This document shows positions 54,772 to 63,509 of a DNA stretch of 64,000 bases, one piece after another (positions within the stretch are counted from its first letter, which is position 1; every line of letters begins with the position of its first letter). The position numbers and the translations under genes are program-made. Below the pieces are notes generated by a model. It ran no database searches, was not told where the DNA came from, and saw only the letters and a program-made list of their open reading frames with translations. Source of the DNA: Martinezella lusitana (GTDB lineage: Bacteria > Pseudomonadota > Alphaproteobacteria > Rhizobiales > Rhizobiaceae); NCBI RefSeq assembly GCF_016901135.1, contig NZ_JAFEVL010000045.1:558001-622000 (forward strand). The letters are read 5' to 3'.

Positions 54772-54814
54772 CCGACCCTGAAGCGGTGCCTTGTGTGCAA
54801 GGCTGCAGGGTCGG
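54772..54814. terminator. Long two-tier hairpin downstream of the small exported protein
   Basis: Outer arms CCGACCCTG (54772-54780) / CAGGGTCGG (54806-54814), inner arms GCCTTG (54788-54793) / CAAGGC (54798-54803) around TGTG, all perfect. It is 46 bases after the stop, followed by TCTCTTC. It could be a terminator, a structured small RNA or a single copy of a palindromic repeat. Confidence 0.55.
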
Positions 54815-55120
54815 GTCTCTTCGATTAACCGACGCAGAGGTTTCCCTCACTTCCGCCCCGATGAAACTGGTCAATCCCCTATTGTCGATCTGTCCACCTC
54901 AAGGCGCGCAGTCCAGAGTCGCCTTTAGCACAGCCTGCTTTCCGCATGCTTCAACCTCGGCGGCATAACACCTTGGGGTTATATCAGGCCGTGGCCGCTT
55001 CCGTCATGCTTCCTTCATAAACAAAAAAACGGCGGGCGGAGACCTGCGCGGGAATAGCTGATTCATCTGCACTGCGCAGTTTCCAAGAAGATAAACAAAA
55101 ACTCTTCGCGGAGGCGGAAC
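54815..55120. other. Intergenic region before the APC permease
   Basis: About 300 bases without a supported gene; a 60-codon frame crossing it (54786-54968) has no family features. A run of seven A residues around 55023-55029 and GCGGAGGCGG just before 55121 are the only landmarks, the latter being the permease ribosome site. Confidence 0.4.
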
Positions 55121-56452
55121 ATGAACAACATTGTGAAACTTGACCGTACGCTCGGGCTTTGGTCCGTCGTGCTCTTCGGCCTGGCTTACATGACGCCGAT
55201 GATCGTCTTCGGCACCTTCGGTGCGCTGGCAACGGCAAGCCAGGGGACGACGGCGATGGCCTATCTCGTGGCCGCCGGAGCAATCCTTCTGACGGCCATC
55301 AGCTACGGCGTCATGGCACGCGTCTATCCGGTCGCCGGATCGGCCTATACCTATGCCCGCAGATCGATCAATCCGAGCATCGGATTCCTTGTCGGTTGGG
55401 CGGTTCTGCTCGATTATTTCTTCCTGCCGATGGTTATATGGCTTATCGGCGCCGCCTATCTGACATCCGCTTTTCCGAGCATTCCAGGCTGGGTCTGGAT
55501 CGTCGGCTTCATAGCGGTGACGACAATTGTCAACGTCGTCGGTATCGCCTTTGCCAATCGCGTCAATTTCATCTTGATGGTGGTGCAGCTCGCGGTTCTC
55601 GCAGTATTCGTTTTCCTGGCCGCGCGATATGTCGTTGCCCTGAACGGCCCCGGCGGCCTTGCCTCCATCACACCATTCTTCAAGACGGATGTGTCGTTCT
55701 CGGCGTCCGTCGCCGGTGCTGCCATCGCCGCTTACTCGTTCCTCGGCTTTGACGCGGTATCCACGCTGACTGAAGAAACCAAGGATGCCAAGCGCACGAT
55801 GCCGAAGGCGATCCTGATCACGGCACTCGCCGGCGGCCTGATCTTCATCGCCTCGGCCTATGTCACGCAGCTTGCCCATCCGGGTTTCGAATTTGTTTCC
55901 GCTGATGCCGCAGCCACTGAAATCGCCAAAACGATCGGCGGCGATCTGTTCGTCACGATCTTCCTCGCCACGCTTGTCGTCGCGCAGTTCACCTCCGGTC
56001 TTGCCGCCCAGGCAAGCGTTGGTCGCCTGCTCTATGCAATGGGGCGCGACAAGGTCCTGCCATCAACCTTCTTCGGCAGCCTGCATCCGAAGTGGCATAC
56101 GCCGGTGCTCAACCTCAGCCTTGTCGGCATCGTCGGCCTGCTGGCGCTGACCATGGACGTGACGACATCCACCTCCTTCATCAACTTCGGCGCATTCCTG
56201 GCTTTCACGGCCGTCAATATTTCGGTGATTGCTCTCTATCTGAAGAACAATGCGGAGGTTAAGCCGCTTGGCGCCCTGATCGGTCTCGTCATTCCGTCCG
56301 TGGCGGCCGTCTGCGATCTCTTCCTGCTCTGGAACCTTGACAGCAATGCCAAGATCCTCGGTCTTGTCTGGCTGGTGATCGGCATCGTCTATCTTGCCTA
56401 TCTCACCCGTGCCTTCCAGACGGCTCCTCCGGAAATGGATTTTGTGGAATAG
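55121..56452 (+). CDS. APC-family amino acid/polyamine permease (PuuP-like)
   Basis: A 443-aa inner-membrane permease with about twelve helices. The start LGLWSVVLFGLAYMTPMIVF and the VAGSAYTYARRSINPSIGF block (helices 2-3) are typical of APC carriers. EETKDAKRTMPKAI in the loop after helix 6 is the family signature; the closest well-known members are putrescine and amino acid importers. It converges on the LuxR gene and shares a hairpin with it. Confidence 0.85.
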   Translation: MNNIVKLDRTLGLWSVVLFGLAYMTPMIVFGTFGALATASQGTTAMAYLVAAGAILLTAISYGVMARVYPVAGSAYTYARRSINPSIGFLVGWAVLLDYFFLPMVIWLIGAAYLTSAFPSIPGWVWIVGFIAVTTIVNVVGIAFANRVNFILMVVQLAVLAVFVFLAARYVVALNGPGGLASITPFFKTDVSFSASVAGAAIAAYSFLGFDAVSTLTEETKDAKRTMPKAILITALAGGLIFIASAYVTQLAHPGFEFVSADAAATEIAKTIGGDLFVTIFLATLVVAQFTSGLAAQASVGRLLYAMGRDKVLPSTFFGSLHPKWHTPVLNLSLVGIVGLLALTMDVTTSTSFINFGAFLAFTAVNISVIALYLKNNAEVKPLGALIGLVIPSVAAVCDLFLLWNLDSNAKILGLVWLVIGIVYLAYLTRAFQTAPPEMDFVE

Positions 56453-56469
56453 ACGATCACGTCAAAAAG

Positions 56470-56494
56470 GAGGCTCGGCTTGCGGCCGGGCCTC
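56470..56494 (+). terminator. Bidirectional hairpin between permease and LuxR genes
   Basis: GAGGC-T-CGGC pairs with GCCG-G-GCCTC (one wobble) around a five-base loop, preceded by AAAAA on the plus strand. It lies 17 bases after the permease stop and touches the LuxR stop codon at 56493. Confidence 0.6.
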
Positions 56495-57275
56495 ATGCCA
56501 GAAACAGACGGAACAACTCGGCCTGGCTCGAGATGTTCAGCTTTGCGTAAACCTGCCGGCGATGCACCTTAACCGTATTCGGAGATAGGGACAGAACCGA
56601 CGCAAGCGAGAGGGTGGAATGTCCCTTCAGGATCAGCGTGACGATCTCCAGCTCGCGCTTGGTGAGCAAGGGATGCTCGATCTTCGAGGCTGGCGACGCA
56701 GTCTTGCTATTCAGAGAGAGGCTCGGGACATGGAACCAGTGCCGTTCACCCAACGCACAAACGACCGGTGCGGCGGCTCTCAGGCGCTTCAGATCCTCGT
56801 CGGAAAACAGTGGCGCGATACCGGTTCTCGACAGGGAGAGAACGCCGACAAAGTTGCTCTCGAGCTTCAGCACGAAACCGATCTCATCGACGATCTCGGT
56901 TGTCGCATAGTGCAGCCGGAAATATTCGGTCTCGGCGAAATCATCGGGAGCCAGATCGCGCATCACGATCATGCGTTCGCTGCTGTCGTTGCGGACGGCA
57001 TCGTAGAACGGGTCGAGCACGAACGCTCCGGCCAGATAGCGATCGACGATAACAGACCGTTTGGCGACGATCCTTTCGTTGTAGAGATCGAAAGCGTTTC
57101 CATCCGGAGAGTAGAGGAAGCCGTTCATCATCTGGAACGGAGACAGAAGGCGCAGCGCCGCAGCCAGGGCATCGGGAAACTCGTGCGAGCCGATGGCGCT
57201 TGCCGCAGCACCGAGACTGGCGTTCCAGACGTCGAAAGACGGCGTCTGGGTGTTCGATGTCGCAGCGGAACTCAT
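56493..57275 (-). CDS. LuxR-family transcriptional regulator
   Basis: A 260-aa regulator. Residues ~195-258 are a GerE/LuxR helix-turn-helix (LLTKRELEIVTLILKGHSTL; SLSPNTVKVHRRQVYAKLNI). Residues ~20-180 form a GAF/PAS-like sensor with no clear autoinducer-domain signature (the conserved Trp/Tyr/Asp pattern of LuxR AHL pockets is not evident). It lies divergent from the amidase gene and convergent with the permease gene, and may control both. Family-level assignment is secure; the signal is unknown. Confidence 0.83.
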   Translation of the reverse strand: MSSAATSNTQTPSFDVWNASLGAAASAIGSHEFPDALAAALRLLSPFQMMNGFLYSPDGNAFDLYNERIVAKRSVIVDRYLAGAFVLDPFYDAVRNDSSERMIVMRDLAPDDFAETEYFRLHYATTEIVDEIGFVLKLESNFVGVLSLSRTGIAPLFSDEDLKRLRAAAPVVCALGERHWFHVPSLSLNSKTASPASKIEHPLLTKRELEIVTLILKGHSTLSLASVLSLSPNTVKVHRRQVYAKLNISSQAELFRLFLA

Positions 57276-57415
57276 CGAAAAAGCAGACCTTTCCTTGCAA
57301 TCCCTTTATCGGACACAGCAATGACCGTGGTAGCACGCACGCTTTACCTGCGAAATGCAATAGGCCGGAAAGAACGGAAACCGATCTCGTGAACAAGCCC
57401 CAGAGAAATCTTTCA

Positions 57416-58804
57416 ATGCGCCATCCACTCGACCTTCCAGCCACCGAAATCGCAAGCGGTATCCGCTCGGGGCAGTTCACCGCGGAGGCGGTCGTCATCG
57501 AGTCGATTGACCGGGCAAGATCCATCAATGCGACGCTCAACGCGTTCACGATGATCCGCGAGGAAGAGGCGCTTGCCTCGGCTCGCAATGCGGACCGGGC
57601 CATTTCCGAGGGCAAGACCGGTGGCCCGCTTCATGGCGTGCCCTTCGCGGCGAAGGACCTGACACCGACGAAGGGAGACCTGACCACGCTCGGTTCCTGG
57701 ACTTCGGGCGATTGGGTGCCGGGGGAAACCGCGCTTTGCATCCGCCGGCTCGAAGCGGCCGGTGCGATCCTGATCGGTAAGACGGCGACACCGGAATTCG
57801 CCTATGCAAGCTTCACGAAAAGCCCGCGATGGGGCGCCACGCGCAATCCTTGGGATCCTGAGAGAACTCCCGGCGGTTCCTCCGGCGGCTCGGCCGTGGC
57901 CGTCGCAACTGGCGTCGTGCCATTTGCTGAGGGCACCGACATGGGCGGCTCCGTTCGCATTCCCGCCGCGTTCTGCGGTGTGGTCGGGCTGAAGCCAAGC
58001 CTTGGCCGCATTCCCATGACGATCTTGCCAAGCGTTTTCGACAACATCTCGCATTTCGGACCTTTGGCACGAACCGTTGGCGATGCCGTTGCTTTTATGG
58101 AAGCAGCCAGCGGCCCCAGCGACGATGATATCATGTCGCTGCCCTTGAGTTTTTCTGCGCAGGCCGCGCGAAAGGGGAGTTTGGAAGGCAAGCGTTTCGC
58201 CTTCTCCATGGATCTCGGATATTACCAGATCCAACCCGAAGTCGCCGCTGTCATGCGCGAGGCGATCGGGAAAATTCGCGACCTGGGCGCCGTCGTCGAC
58301 GAGGTGCCGATGCATTGGACCCGGGCCGTCAACGACCAGTGGTTCGACGTGTGGTGCGTGTTCATGTCTTCATTTTTTGGCGAGCGACTGACCCAGCATG
58401 AGCATCATATGGATCCCGCCGTCGTCTCGATGATCGAGCGCGGACGGGTCGCCAACGCGACGGACTACAAGCGAGTGGAGCTGCTCCGCACCTCGATGTG
58501 GCGGGACATGGCAAAGCTTTTCGAAAGCTACGACGCGCTGCTGTGTCCGACCTGCGCGATCACAGCACCGCCATTGAACGAATGCGATGACGACTATGTC
58601 GCGACATTGCCGGACGGCAGCTTCGCGGGCCTTGATATGACCTGTCCATTCAACCTGCTGCCCCAGCTTCCCGCCCTATCGCTGCCTGCCGGACGCGCGT
58701 CCAACGGCTTGCCGGTCGGGCTTCAAATCGTCGGCCGGCGCTTTGCGGACGAACAGGTCTTGTCTTTCGGCGCAGCAATGGAATCCTCTCTGTCACCGTC
58801 ATGA
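57416..58804 (+). CDS. Amidase (amidase-signature family), C-terminus probably shortened
   Basis: A 462-aa amidase with Lys in AAKDLTPTKG (~residue 79), cis-Ser in GGSSGGSA (~154) and nucleophile Ser in DMGGSVRIPA (~178). The start could also be a GTG at 57389. Relatives hydrolyse aryl or alkyl amides, including indole-3-acetamide. The end AAMESSLSPS lacks the usual ~10-residue PW-containing tail, and the base after its stop begins an acylphosphatase fragment on the other strand, so a deletion probably removed the original 3' end. The catalytic core is complete. Confidence 0.83.
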   Translation: MRHPLDLPATEIASGIRSGQFTAEAVVIESIDRARSINATLNAFTMIREEEALASARNADRAISEGKTGGPLHGVPFAAKDLTPTKGDLTTLGSWTSGDWVPGETALCIRRLEAAGAILIGKTATPEFAYASFTKSPRWGATRNPWDPERTPGGSSGGSAVAVATGVVPFAEGTDMGGSVRIPAAFCGVVGLKPSLGRIPMTILPSVFDNISHFGPLARTVGDAVAFMEAASGPSDDDIMSLPLSFSAQAARKGSLEGKRFAFSMDLGYYQIQPEVAAVMREAIGKIRDLGAVVDEVPMHWTRAVNDQWFDVWCVFMSSFFGERLTQHEHHMDPAVVSMIERGRVANATDYKRVELLRTSMWRDMAKLFESYDALLCPTCAITAPPLNECDDDYVATLPDGSFAGLDMTCPFNLLPQLPALSLPAGRASNGLPVGLQIVGRRFADEQVLSFGAAMESSLSPS

Positions 58805-58891
58805 TCATTGGCTTCGTGTCCAGGCGCGATAGCCGATGCCTTGAACCTTGCCGGTGATCCGTACGAGGAACGCACATTGCGCGGCGGTCAT
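58805..58891 (-). pseudogene. N-terminal fragment of acylphosphatase
   Basis: A 28-codon frame from the ATG at 58891: FLVRITGKVQGIGYRAWTRS matches the acylphosphatase signature (GxVQGVGFR with the catalytic Arg). The stop TGA is next to the end of the amidase gene; the remaining ~65 residues of the enzyme (usual length ~94) are absent. It marks a deletion junction. Confidence 0.65.
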
Positions 58892-58969
58892 TTGGAACCC
58901 CTGTCTGGCACTCAGACGATGATGTAACCTCCGAGGCTGAATGCAAGGACTCATACGGAGGAGCTGCTC

Positions 58970-60103
58970 ATGGCTATCGAGGAGACAATCATCATCGGTG
59001 CAGGCCCGGCGGGGCTGGCATGTGCCTCGGCACTCCGCGCAAAAAGCTGCCCTTCCATCGTCCTTGAAGCCGCAGACAAGCTCGCAGCTTCGTGGCGAAG
59101 GCACTACGATCGGCTCCATCTACATACGGAAAAGAGGCACTCGGCACTTCCGGGAAGGCCGATGCCGGCGGGCTTTCCAAAGTATCCGTCGCGACTGCAG
59201 ATCATCGACTACCTCGAGGACTACGCGCTTGCGAATGACCTTCAAGTGATTGCTGGCAAGACGGTCACATGCGTTCGCAGGAAAGCGAATTGGGTCGCCG
59301 AGACCGCCGACGGCGATGTATTCGAAGCGAGAACCGTCATAATCGCTACCGGACTGTCAAACTCGCCAGTCCGACCAAACTGGACTGGTCAGGACACGTT
59401 CAACGGAAATATCATCCACTCTTGTGAATACCGGAACGCTTTTGACCTCAACGCAGGTCGAATACTGGTGGTCGGCTTTGGAAATTCGGCGGGAGAGATC
59501 GCGCTCGAATGCGCCGAAGCGGGTCTTGAGGTTGCCATGTCGGTTCGCGGTCCGGTCAATATCGTTCCGAGGGAAATGTTCGGCGTGTCGACCGCGACAA
59601 TCGCCATCGCTCAACAACACCTGCCGTACAGATTGGTTGATGCATTCAATGCGCCTCTTCTGCATTTGCGCTACCGCGATATCGAGGGAATGGGGCTCAC
59701 GCGCTCCAAGCAGGGACCTCTGACCACGATGATAGAGCGAGGCCGAACGCCCTTGATCGACATCGGCACGATTGCAAAGATGAGAGATGGCCGGATCAAG
59801 GTGTTCCCCAGCATCGAAATATCGGACGGTTCGAGCGTGCTCTTCACGAACGGCCAATCTGCGGAATTCGATGCGATTGTGCAGGCGACCGGCTACAGGC
59901 CGTCTCTCGATGCGCTATTGCCCGACCTGGCTGAACGACTTCCGGATGGCGGCAAACCGGCAAGGAGCGAGCTTCATCCGGCAAAGGATGGCTTGTATTT
60001 CTGTGGCTTCAATGCCGCCACAACGGGCCTCCTGCGCCAGATAGGAATCGAGGCGCGGCTAATCGCGAACTCGATCGCCGAGACAAAGTCCGCGAGCATT
60101 TGA
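58970..60103 (+). CDS. Flavin-containing monooxygenase, YUCCA-like
   Basis: A 377-aa FAD/NADPH enzyme. GAGPAGLACASALR (residues ~9-22) binds FAD, GFGNSAGE (~170) binds NADPH, and FNGNIIHSCEY (~144-154) fits the FMO fingerprint F-x-G-x3-H-x3-Y. ATGY closes the domain (~310). Short bacterial FMOs of this kind resemble plant YUCCA indole-3-pyruvate monooxygenases but also act on other amines and sulfides. GGAGGAGC precedes the ATG. The acylphosphatase scar separates it from the amidase, so it is not necessarily part of an old operon with it. Confidence 0.84.
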   Translation: MAIEETIIIGAGPAGLACASALRAKSCPSIVLEAADKLAASWRRHYDRLHLHTEKRHSALPGRPMPAGFPKYPSRLQIIDYLEDYALANDLQVIAGKTVTCVRRKANWVAETADGDVFEARTVIIATGLSNSPVRPNWTGQDTFNGNIIHSCEYRNAFDLNAGRILVVGFGNSAGEIALECAEAGLEVAMSVRGPVNIVPREMFGVSTATIAIAQQHLPYRLVDAFNAPLLHLRYRDIEGMGLTRSKQGPLTTMIERGRTPLIDIGTIAKMRDGRIKVFPSIEISDGSSVLFTNGQSAEFDAIVQATGYRPSLDALLPDLAERLPDGGKPARSELHPAKDGLYFCGFNAATTGLLRQIGIEARLIANSIAETKSASI

Positions 60104-60464
60104 CTGCGACACACGGCGTTGCCTCGATCCGTGCACGGCCTTTCTCTAGTCGATATAGGGCTCACCTTTCGAAGGAAGCTGTGCGAGACGGCCATACTTA
60201 TCCTACGGCAATTCGTAGAAGGACGGCGCCACATTATAGTGCTCGGCCGTGGCAAACGCGTTGAAAGCAAACCGATGCGAACTGCCACCGGCGAGTTATG
60301 AAACGGCCTCGGTGATCTTCAATGTATTTCCATAGTAGTCTTCATCGTTGACGGTACGTGCCGATTGACAGGTCAGCACCGAAAATGTTTCGCCGCTTCA
60401 CTCTTCTCCTTCTCTCGCTTGTCAATACCGTCTTCCTGAGTGCGATAAATTGGCTCGTTCTTCG
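60104..60464. other. Intergenic region with a possible decayed minus-strand gene end
   Basis: No intact gene. On the minus strand 60295-60146 reads LAGGSSHRFAFNAFATAEH, then YNVAPSFYELP, a stop, then DKYGRLAQLPSKGEPYID and a stop. This looks like the C-terminal end of a lost protein with one internal stop, but I cannot name it. The remainder (60300-60464) shows nothing. Confidence 0.35.
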
Positions 60465-61085
60465 TCATGGCGCGGCGGTATCGTCAAGATCGGCATAGAC
60501 CAGATAGCGTAACGGACCCGATGTCATGGCATCGAAGGGAAAGCATGTCGCGAGAACGAGGTGAACGCCGCGCGCGTTCGGGTCGATTTCAGCTTCATCC
60601 CAACGCGCAACGGCCATATGGGTGACGCGGAACGTGAAAACCTGACCGTCACTGCGTGTGATGCGGATCCGATCGGTCTCCTTTATGTTTTTCAGGAAGG
60701 CGAAATGCGTGTCACGATGCGCGGCGTAGACCGCCGTGCCCTCCTCGCCCGCCTGTGGTGTGTTGTCGAGGTGTCCGGGACCGAAGGCGAGCGCTTGGCC
60801 GCTCGCACCTTTGAGCGCTATGGCGGAAGCTCCGAGACGCGGAACCTCTATGCGAGCCACAGGCCAGGTGTCGGCCCAGCTCCAGGGTTTGACCGGCGAA
60901 CCCGACGTGAGGGTTCGCGTAAAGGCGCGCTCCAGCAGGATCTGCGCAACACCCGCCTTGGCATAAATCCATCCTCCCTGAGCCGCGAGGAGCAGACCTG
61001 TCGCGATGAGGATGCATGCTGCGAAGGCGGAAAGGGAGCGCGCTGGCGCGCTCCCCGTGGCTTTAATCCGAGTGCCGGCGGTCAT
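60465..61085 (-). CDS. Class GN sortase (proteobacterial sortase)
   Basis: A 206-aa membrane-anchored cysteine transpeptidase. One N-terminal helix (~18-40), then the beta-barrel with PVARIEVPRLGASAIAL as its first strands. The catalytic histidine is in AAHRDTH (~residue 123), the cysteine in LATCFPF (~179) and the arginine in GPLRYLV (~192), so the triad is complete. It would cut an LPXTG-like signal and transfer the protein to an acceptor outside the inner membrane. Its ATG overlaps the stop of the target-protein gene (61082-61085), making a dedicated enzyme/substrate pair. Confidence 0.88.
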   Translation of the reverse strand: MTAGTRIKATGSAPARSLSAFAACILIATGLLLAAQGGWIYAKAGVAQILLERAFTRTLTSGSPVKPWSWADTWPVARIEVPRLGASAIALKGASGQALAFGPGHLDNTPQAGEEGTAVYAAHRDTHFAFLKNIKETDRIRITRSDGQVFTFRVTHMAVARWDEAEIDPNARGVHLVLATCFPFDAMTSGPLRYLVYADLDDTAAP

Positions 61086-63340
61086 GCCTTGCTCCTTCGT
61101 GACGCGCAGGCCAGAAGCGAAGCGCCGAGCAACAGAGCAAACAACCCCTGAAGAATGAGAAGCGTCGCGGGCGTTGCGGTCTGTGGCAGTGGAACATTCG
61201 CCGAAGCCGGTGCCGAGATCGCCTCGATGTCCGCATCACCGTCGGCGCCGCGTGACTTGTCGGCGGCCTGATGGCGTTTGGCGTCTGCGTTCGCATCACG
61301 GGTAGTCCCGATGCCGAGAAGATTCTTGTAATCCCAGCCGGCGGGAAGCCGCAATGGAATGTCGGCCTGCGTCAGCGGCGTATTTGCCGGGCGCAAAGGC
61401 TTGGCGTCGACCGCGACAAGGCTGGTCAGACGTGTGACCAGATGATGCTCCAGCGCCAGCTGAAGGATGCGCTTGTCGGCGTCTGCCTGCGTGATCTTGC
61501 CAAGGGTCAGATTGACCTCCGCATCATCGATCTGGCGACGCGCCCAGATCTTGGAGATGCCCTTGGCATTGCTTGCCTGATCGAGCGGCAGCGAAATCGT
61601 CCATGGCCGGTCGCCGACCATCCCGCTTATGGTCAAAGTGCCCTCTGCCTTCCCCATACGGGCAGCCAAGACAAGCGGTTCACCGTGATAGATGTCGGGA
61701 AGGAGGCTTGGCGACAGGCTGACATTCTTTTCCGGAAAGACAGCTGCTACATCGGTGACGGCAGGGTTCTCCAGCTTGTCAAAGAGTGCGCGCATGCGTT
61801 CGTTCACCTCTGCAACCGATCCGATGTGGGTGAAGCTGCCGCGACCAAGTTCAGCGGCACGGCTCATGAGATAGGTGTTGGGCGCGGAGCCGATGCCGAC
61901 CATGAAAATGCGTGAGCGTCCGCGCGATACAGCGATCGCATCGAGAAGCTGCTGCTCATTGTTGACCTCGCCGTCCGTGAGGAAAACGACCTGACGCAAT
62001 CCACCTGCCTGATGGCTGTCGTCAAGCGCGGCATGGAGCGGCGGCAACATTTCCGTTCCGCCGGCAGCCTCCAGGCCGGTGACGAAGCGGCGTGCCGCAG
62101 TGATATTGTCAGCCGTCGCCATGACTGAATCCGGGAAGAACTTTGTCATCGTGTTATCGAAACGAATGACGTTGAAACGATCGTTCGGCTCGAGCCGGGA
62201 CAGAGCGTAGTCGAGGCTCGCCCTTGCCTGCTCGATGGACGTGCCGCCCATGGAGCCGGAATTGTCGATGACGAAGACCACTTCGCGGCCGGCCTTTTGC
62301 GGTGTCGTCACTGCCGACGGCGTCACATAGGCGAGCACGTAATCATCCTTGCCGACATGCTCGCGGAACAGGCCGACGCTCGGCACATCGCTGGCGATTG
62401 CGTTCCATTCGAGCACGAAGTCGCGGTCAGCGGTCGTGTCACCGTCAAGAACGATCCGCCGCGCAGTATCGTTCAGCCTATCGATCTTGACCGGGTGGTA
62501 GAGGCTTTTGACATCGTCAATCGGAAAACCGGCATTGAGATTGATCTTCAGCGTGACAGCATTGGCGCGGTTGCTGCCCGGTGCCATCAACGGCGTAGAG
62601 ACGGGCGTATCGCCGGAGTTGCGCGACGGGCTGTTTTCTGGCCGTCCCCAGCCGGCTTTCAGATCAGCATGCTGTGTGATGGCAGAGGCATCCTGCGGGG
62701 AATAACGCGGCGCAACGACCAGCGGAACCCGCAGGGAAAAGCGCCCATCCGCCAGGCGCACGGCCTGTTGATATTCGATCTGGACTACGATCTTTTCATG
62801 GGGACCAATGTTTGTGACCGTGTTGGTGAACACGTTCGGTCGCTGCTGCTCCACGAGAGCCGCCTTCTTGCCCTCCCTGCGGGCTTGCTCGTAGACGGCG
62901 CGAGCAGCCTGCTTTTCTTTGATGTCGGCGACAACAACCCGATTGCCGACGATCATCTTGAGGGAATAAACGGCGCTATCCTCCGGAAGCGGGAAGACAT
63001 AGAGGGCTTCGACCCACTTGTCGCTCGGGTTTTCGAAAGCCTGCGTCAGAACCGCCCGCGCCGTCGGACCATTGACGTCGATGTCGACGTCGGTTGCAAG
63101 TCGCGGTGCTTCGACATACTGGCCGGCTTGCGTCGCCTGAAGGAGAAGGCTGCCTGCACCCATCTCGTTCGGCGTGACGAACGCTGCCGGCTGAGCGTGC
63201 GACTCTAAGGGGTGCAGCAGTGCGAAAATGACGGCAAGTACGGGCAGCAGGATTGCATGGCTGAACCATAATAGCTGGCCGAATCTTGTGAGGACAGTCT
63301 CCCGGTATCGGCGAGATGAAATGCTTAGCGCGGCTGACAT
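61082..63340 (-). CDS. Sortase target protein with VIT and VWA domains (marine proteobacterial sortase target type)
   Basis: A 752-aa exported protein. The signal peptide/helix is ~20-45; a VIT domain spans ~55-180 (ALYVFPLPEDSAVYSLKM); the VWA domain begins at ~355 with the metal site DNSGSMGG and runs to ~530. The C-terminus carries LPQTA (~717), a hydrophobic helix and an Arg/Lys end (CASRRSKA), i.e. a sortase signal. The ATG at 63340 has AAGGAG. It resembles inter-alpha-trypsin-inhibitor-like adhesion proteins and is the only visible substrate for the sortase. It is divergent from an XRE regulator gene. Confidence 0.87.
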   Translation of the reverse strand: MSAALSISSRRYRETVLTRFGQLLWFSHAILLPVLAVIFALLHPLESHAQPAAFVTPNEMGAGSLLLQATQAGQYVEAPRLATDVDIDVNGPTARAVLTQAFENPSDKWVEALYVFPLPEDSAVYSLKMIVGNRVVVADIKEKQAARAVYEQARREGKKAALVEQQRPNVFTNTVTNIGPHEKIVVQIEYQQAVRLADGRFSLRVPLVVAPRYSPQDASAITQHADLKAGWGRPENSPSRNSGDTPVSTPLMAPGSNRANAVTLKINLNAGFPIDDVKSLYHPVKIDRLNDTARRIVLDGDTTADRDFVLEWNAIASDVPSVGLFREHVGKDDYVLAYVTPSAVTTPQKAGREVVFVIDNSGSMGGTSIEQARASLDYALSRLEPNDRFNVIRFDNTMTKFFPDSVMATADNITAARRFVTGLEAAGGTEMLPPLHAALDDSHQAGGLRQVVFLTDGEVNNEQQLLDAIAVSRGRSRIFMVGIGSAPNTYLMSRAAELGRGSFTHIGSVAEVNERMRALFDKLENPAVTDVAAVFPEKNVSLSPSLLPDIYHGEPLVLAARMGKAEGTLTISGMVGDRPWTISLPLDQASNAKGISKIWARRQIDDAEVNLTLGKITQADADKRILQLALEHHLVTRLTSLVAVDAKPLRPANTPLTQADIPLRLPAGWDYKNLLGIGTTRDANADAKRHQAADKSRGADGDADIEAISAPASANVPLPQTATPATLLILQGLFALLLGASLLACASRRSKA

Positions 63341-63509
63341 GACAGGCTCCTTATTCGCTGAGGAATGACAGAAGCCATTGTGAATAAAGGCTATTTTCTT
63401 GCCAGCGTAAGCTTTGCCCTGTTTCGTCCGCATCTTGCCGTAAACGGTATTGTCGGTGGCGCCTATGTGTGGAATTGTGAAGAAAATTACGCAATCAGGA
63501 AATGAACGA

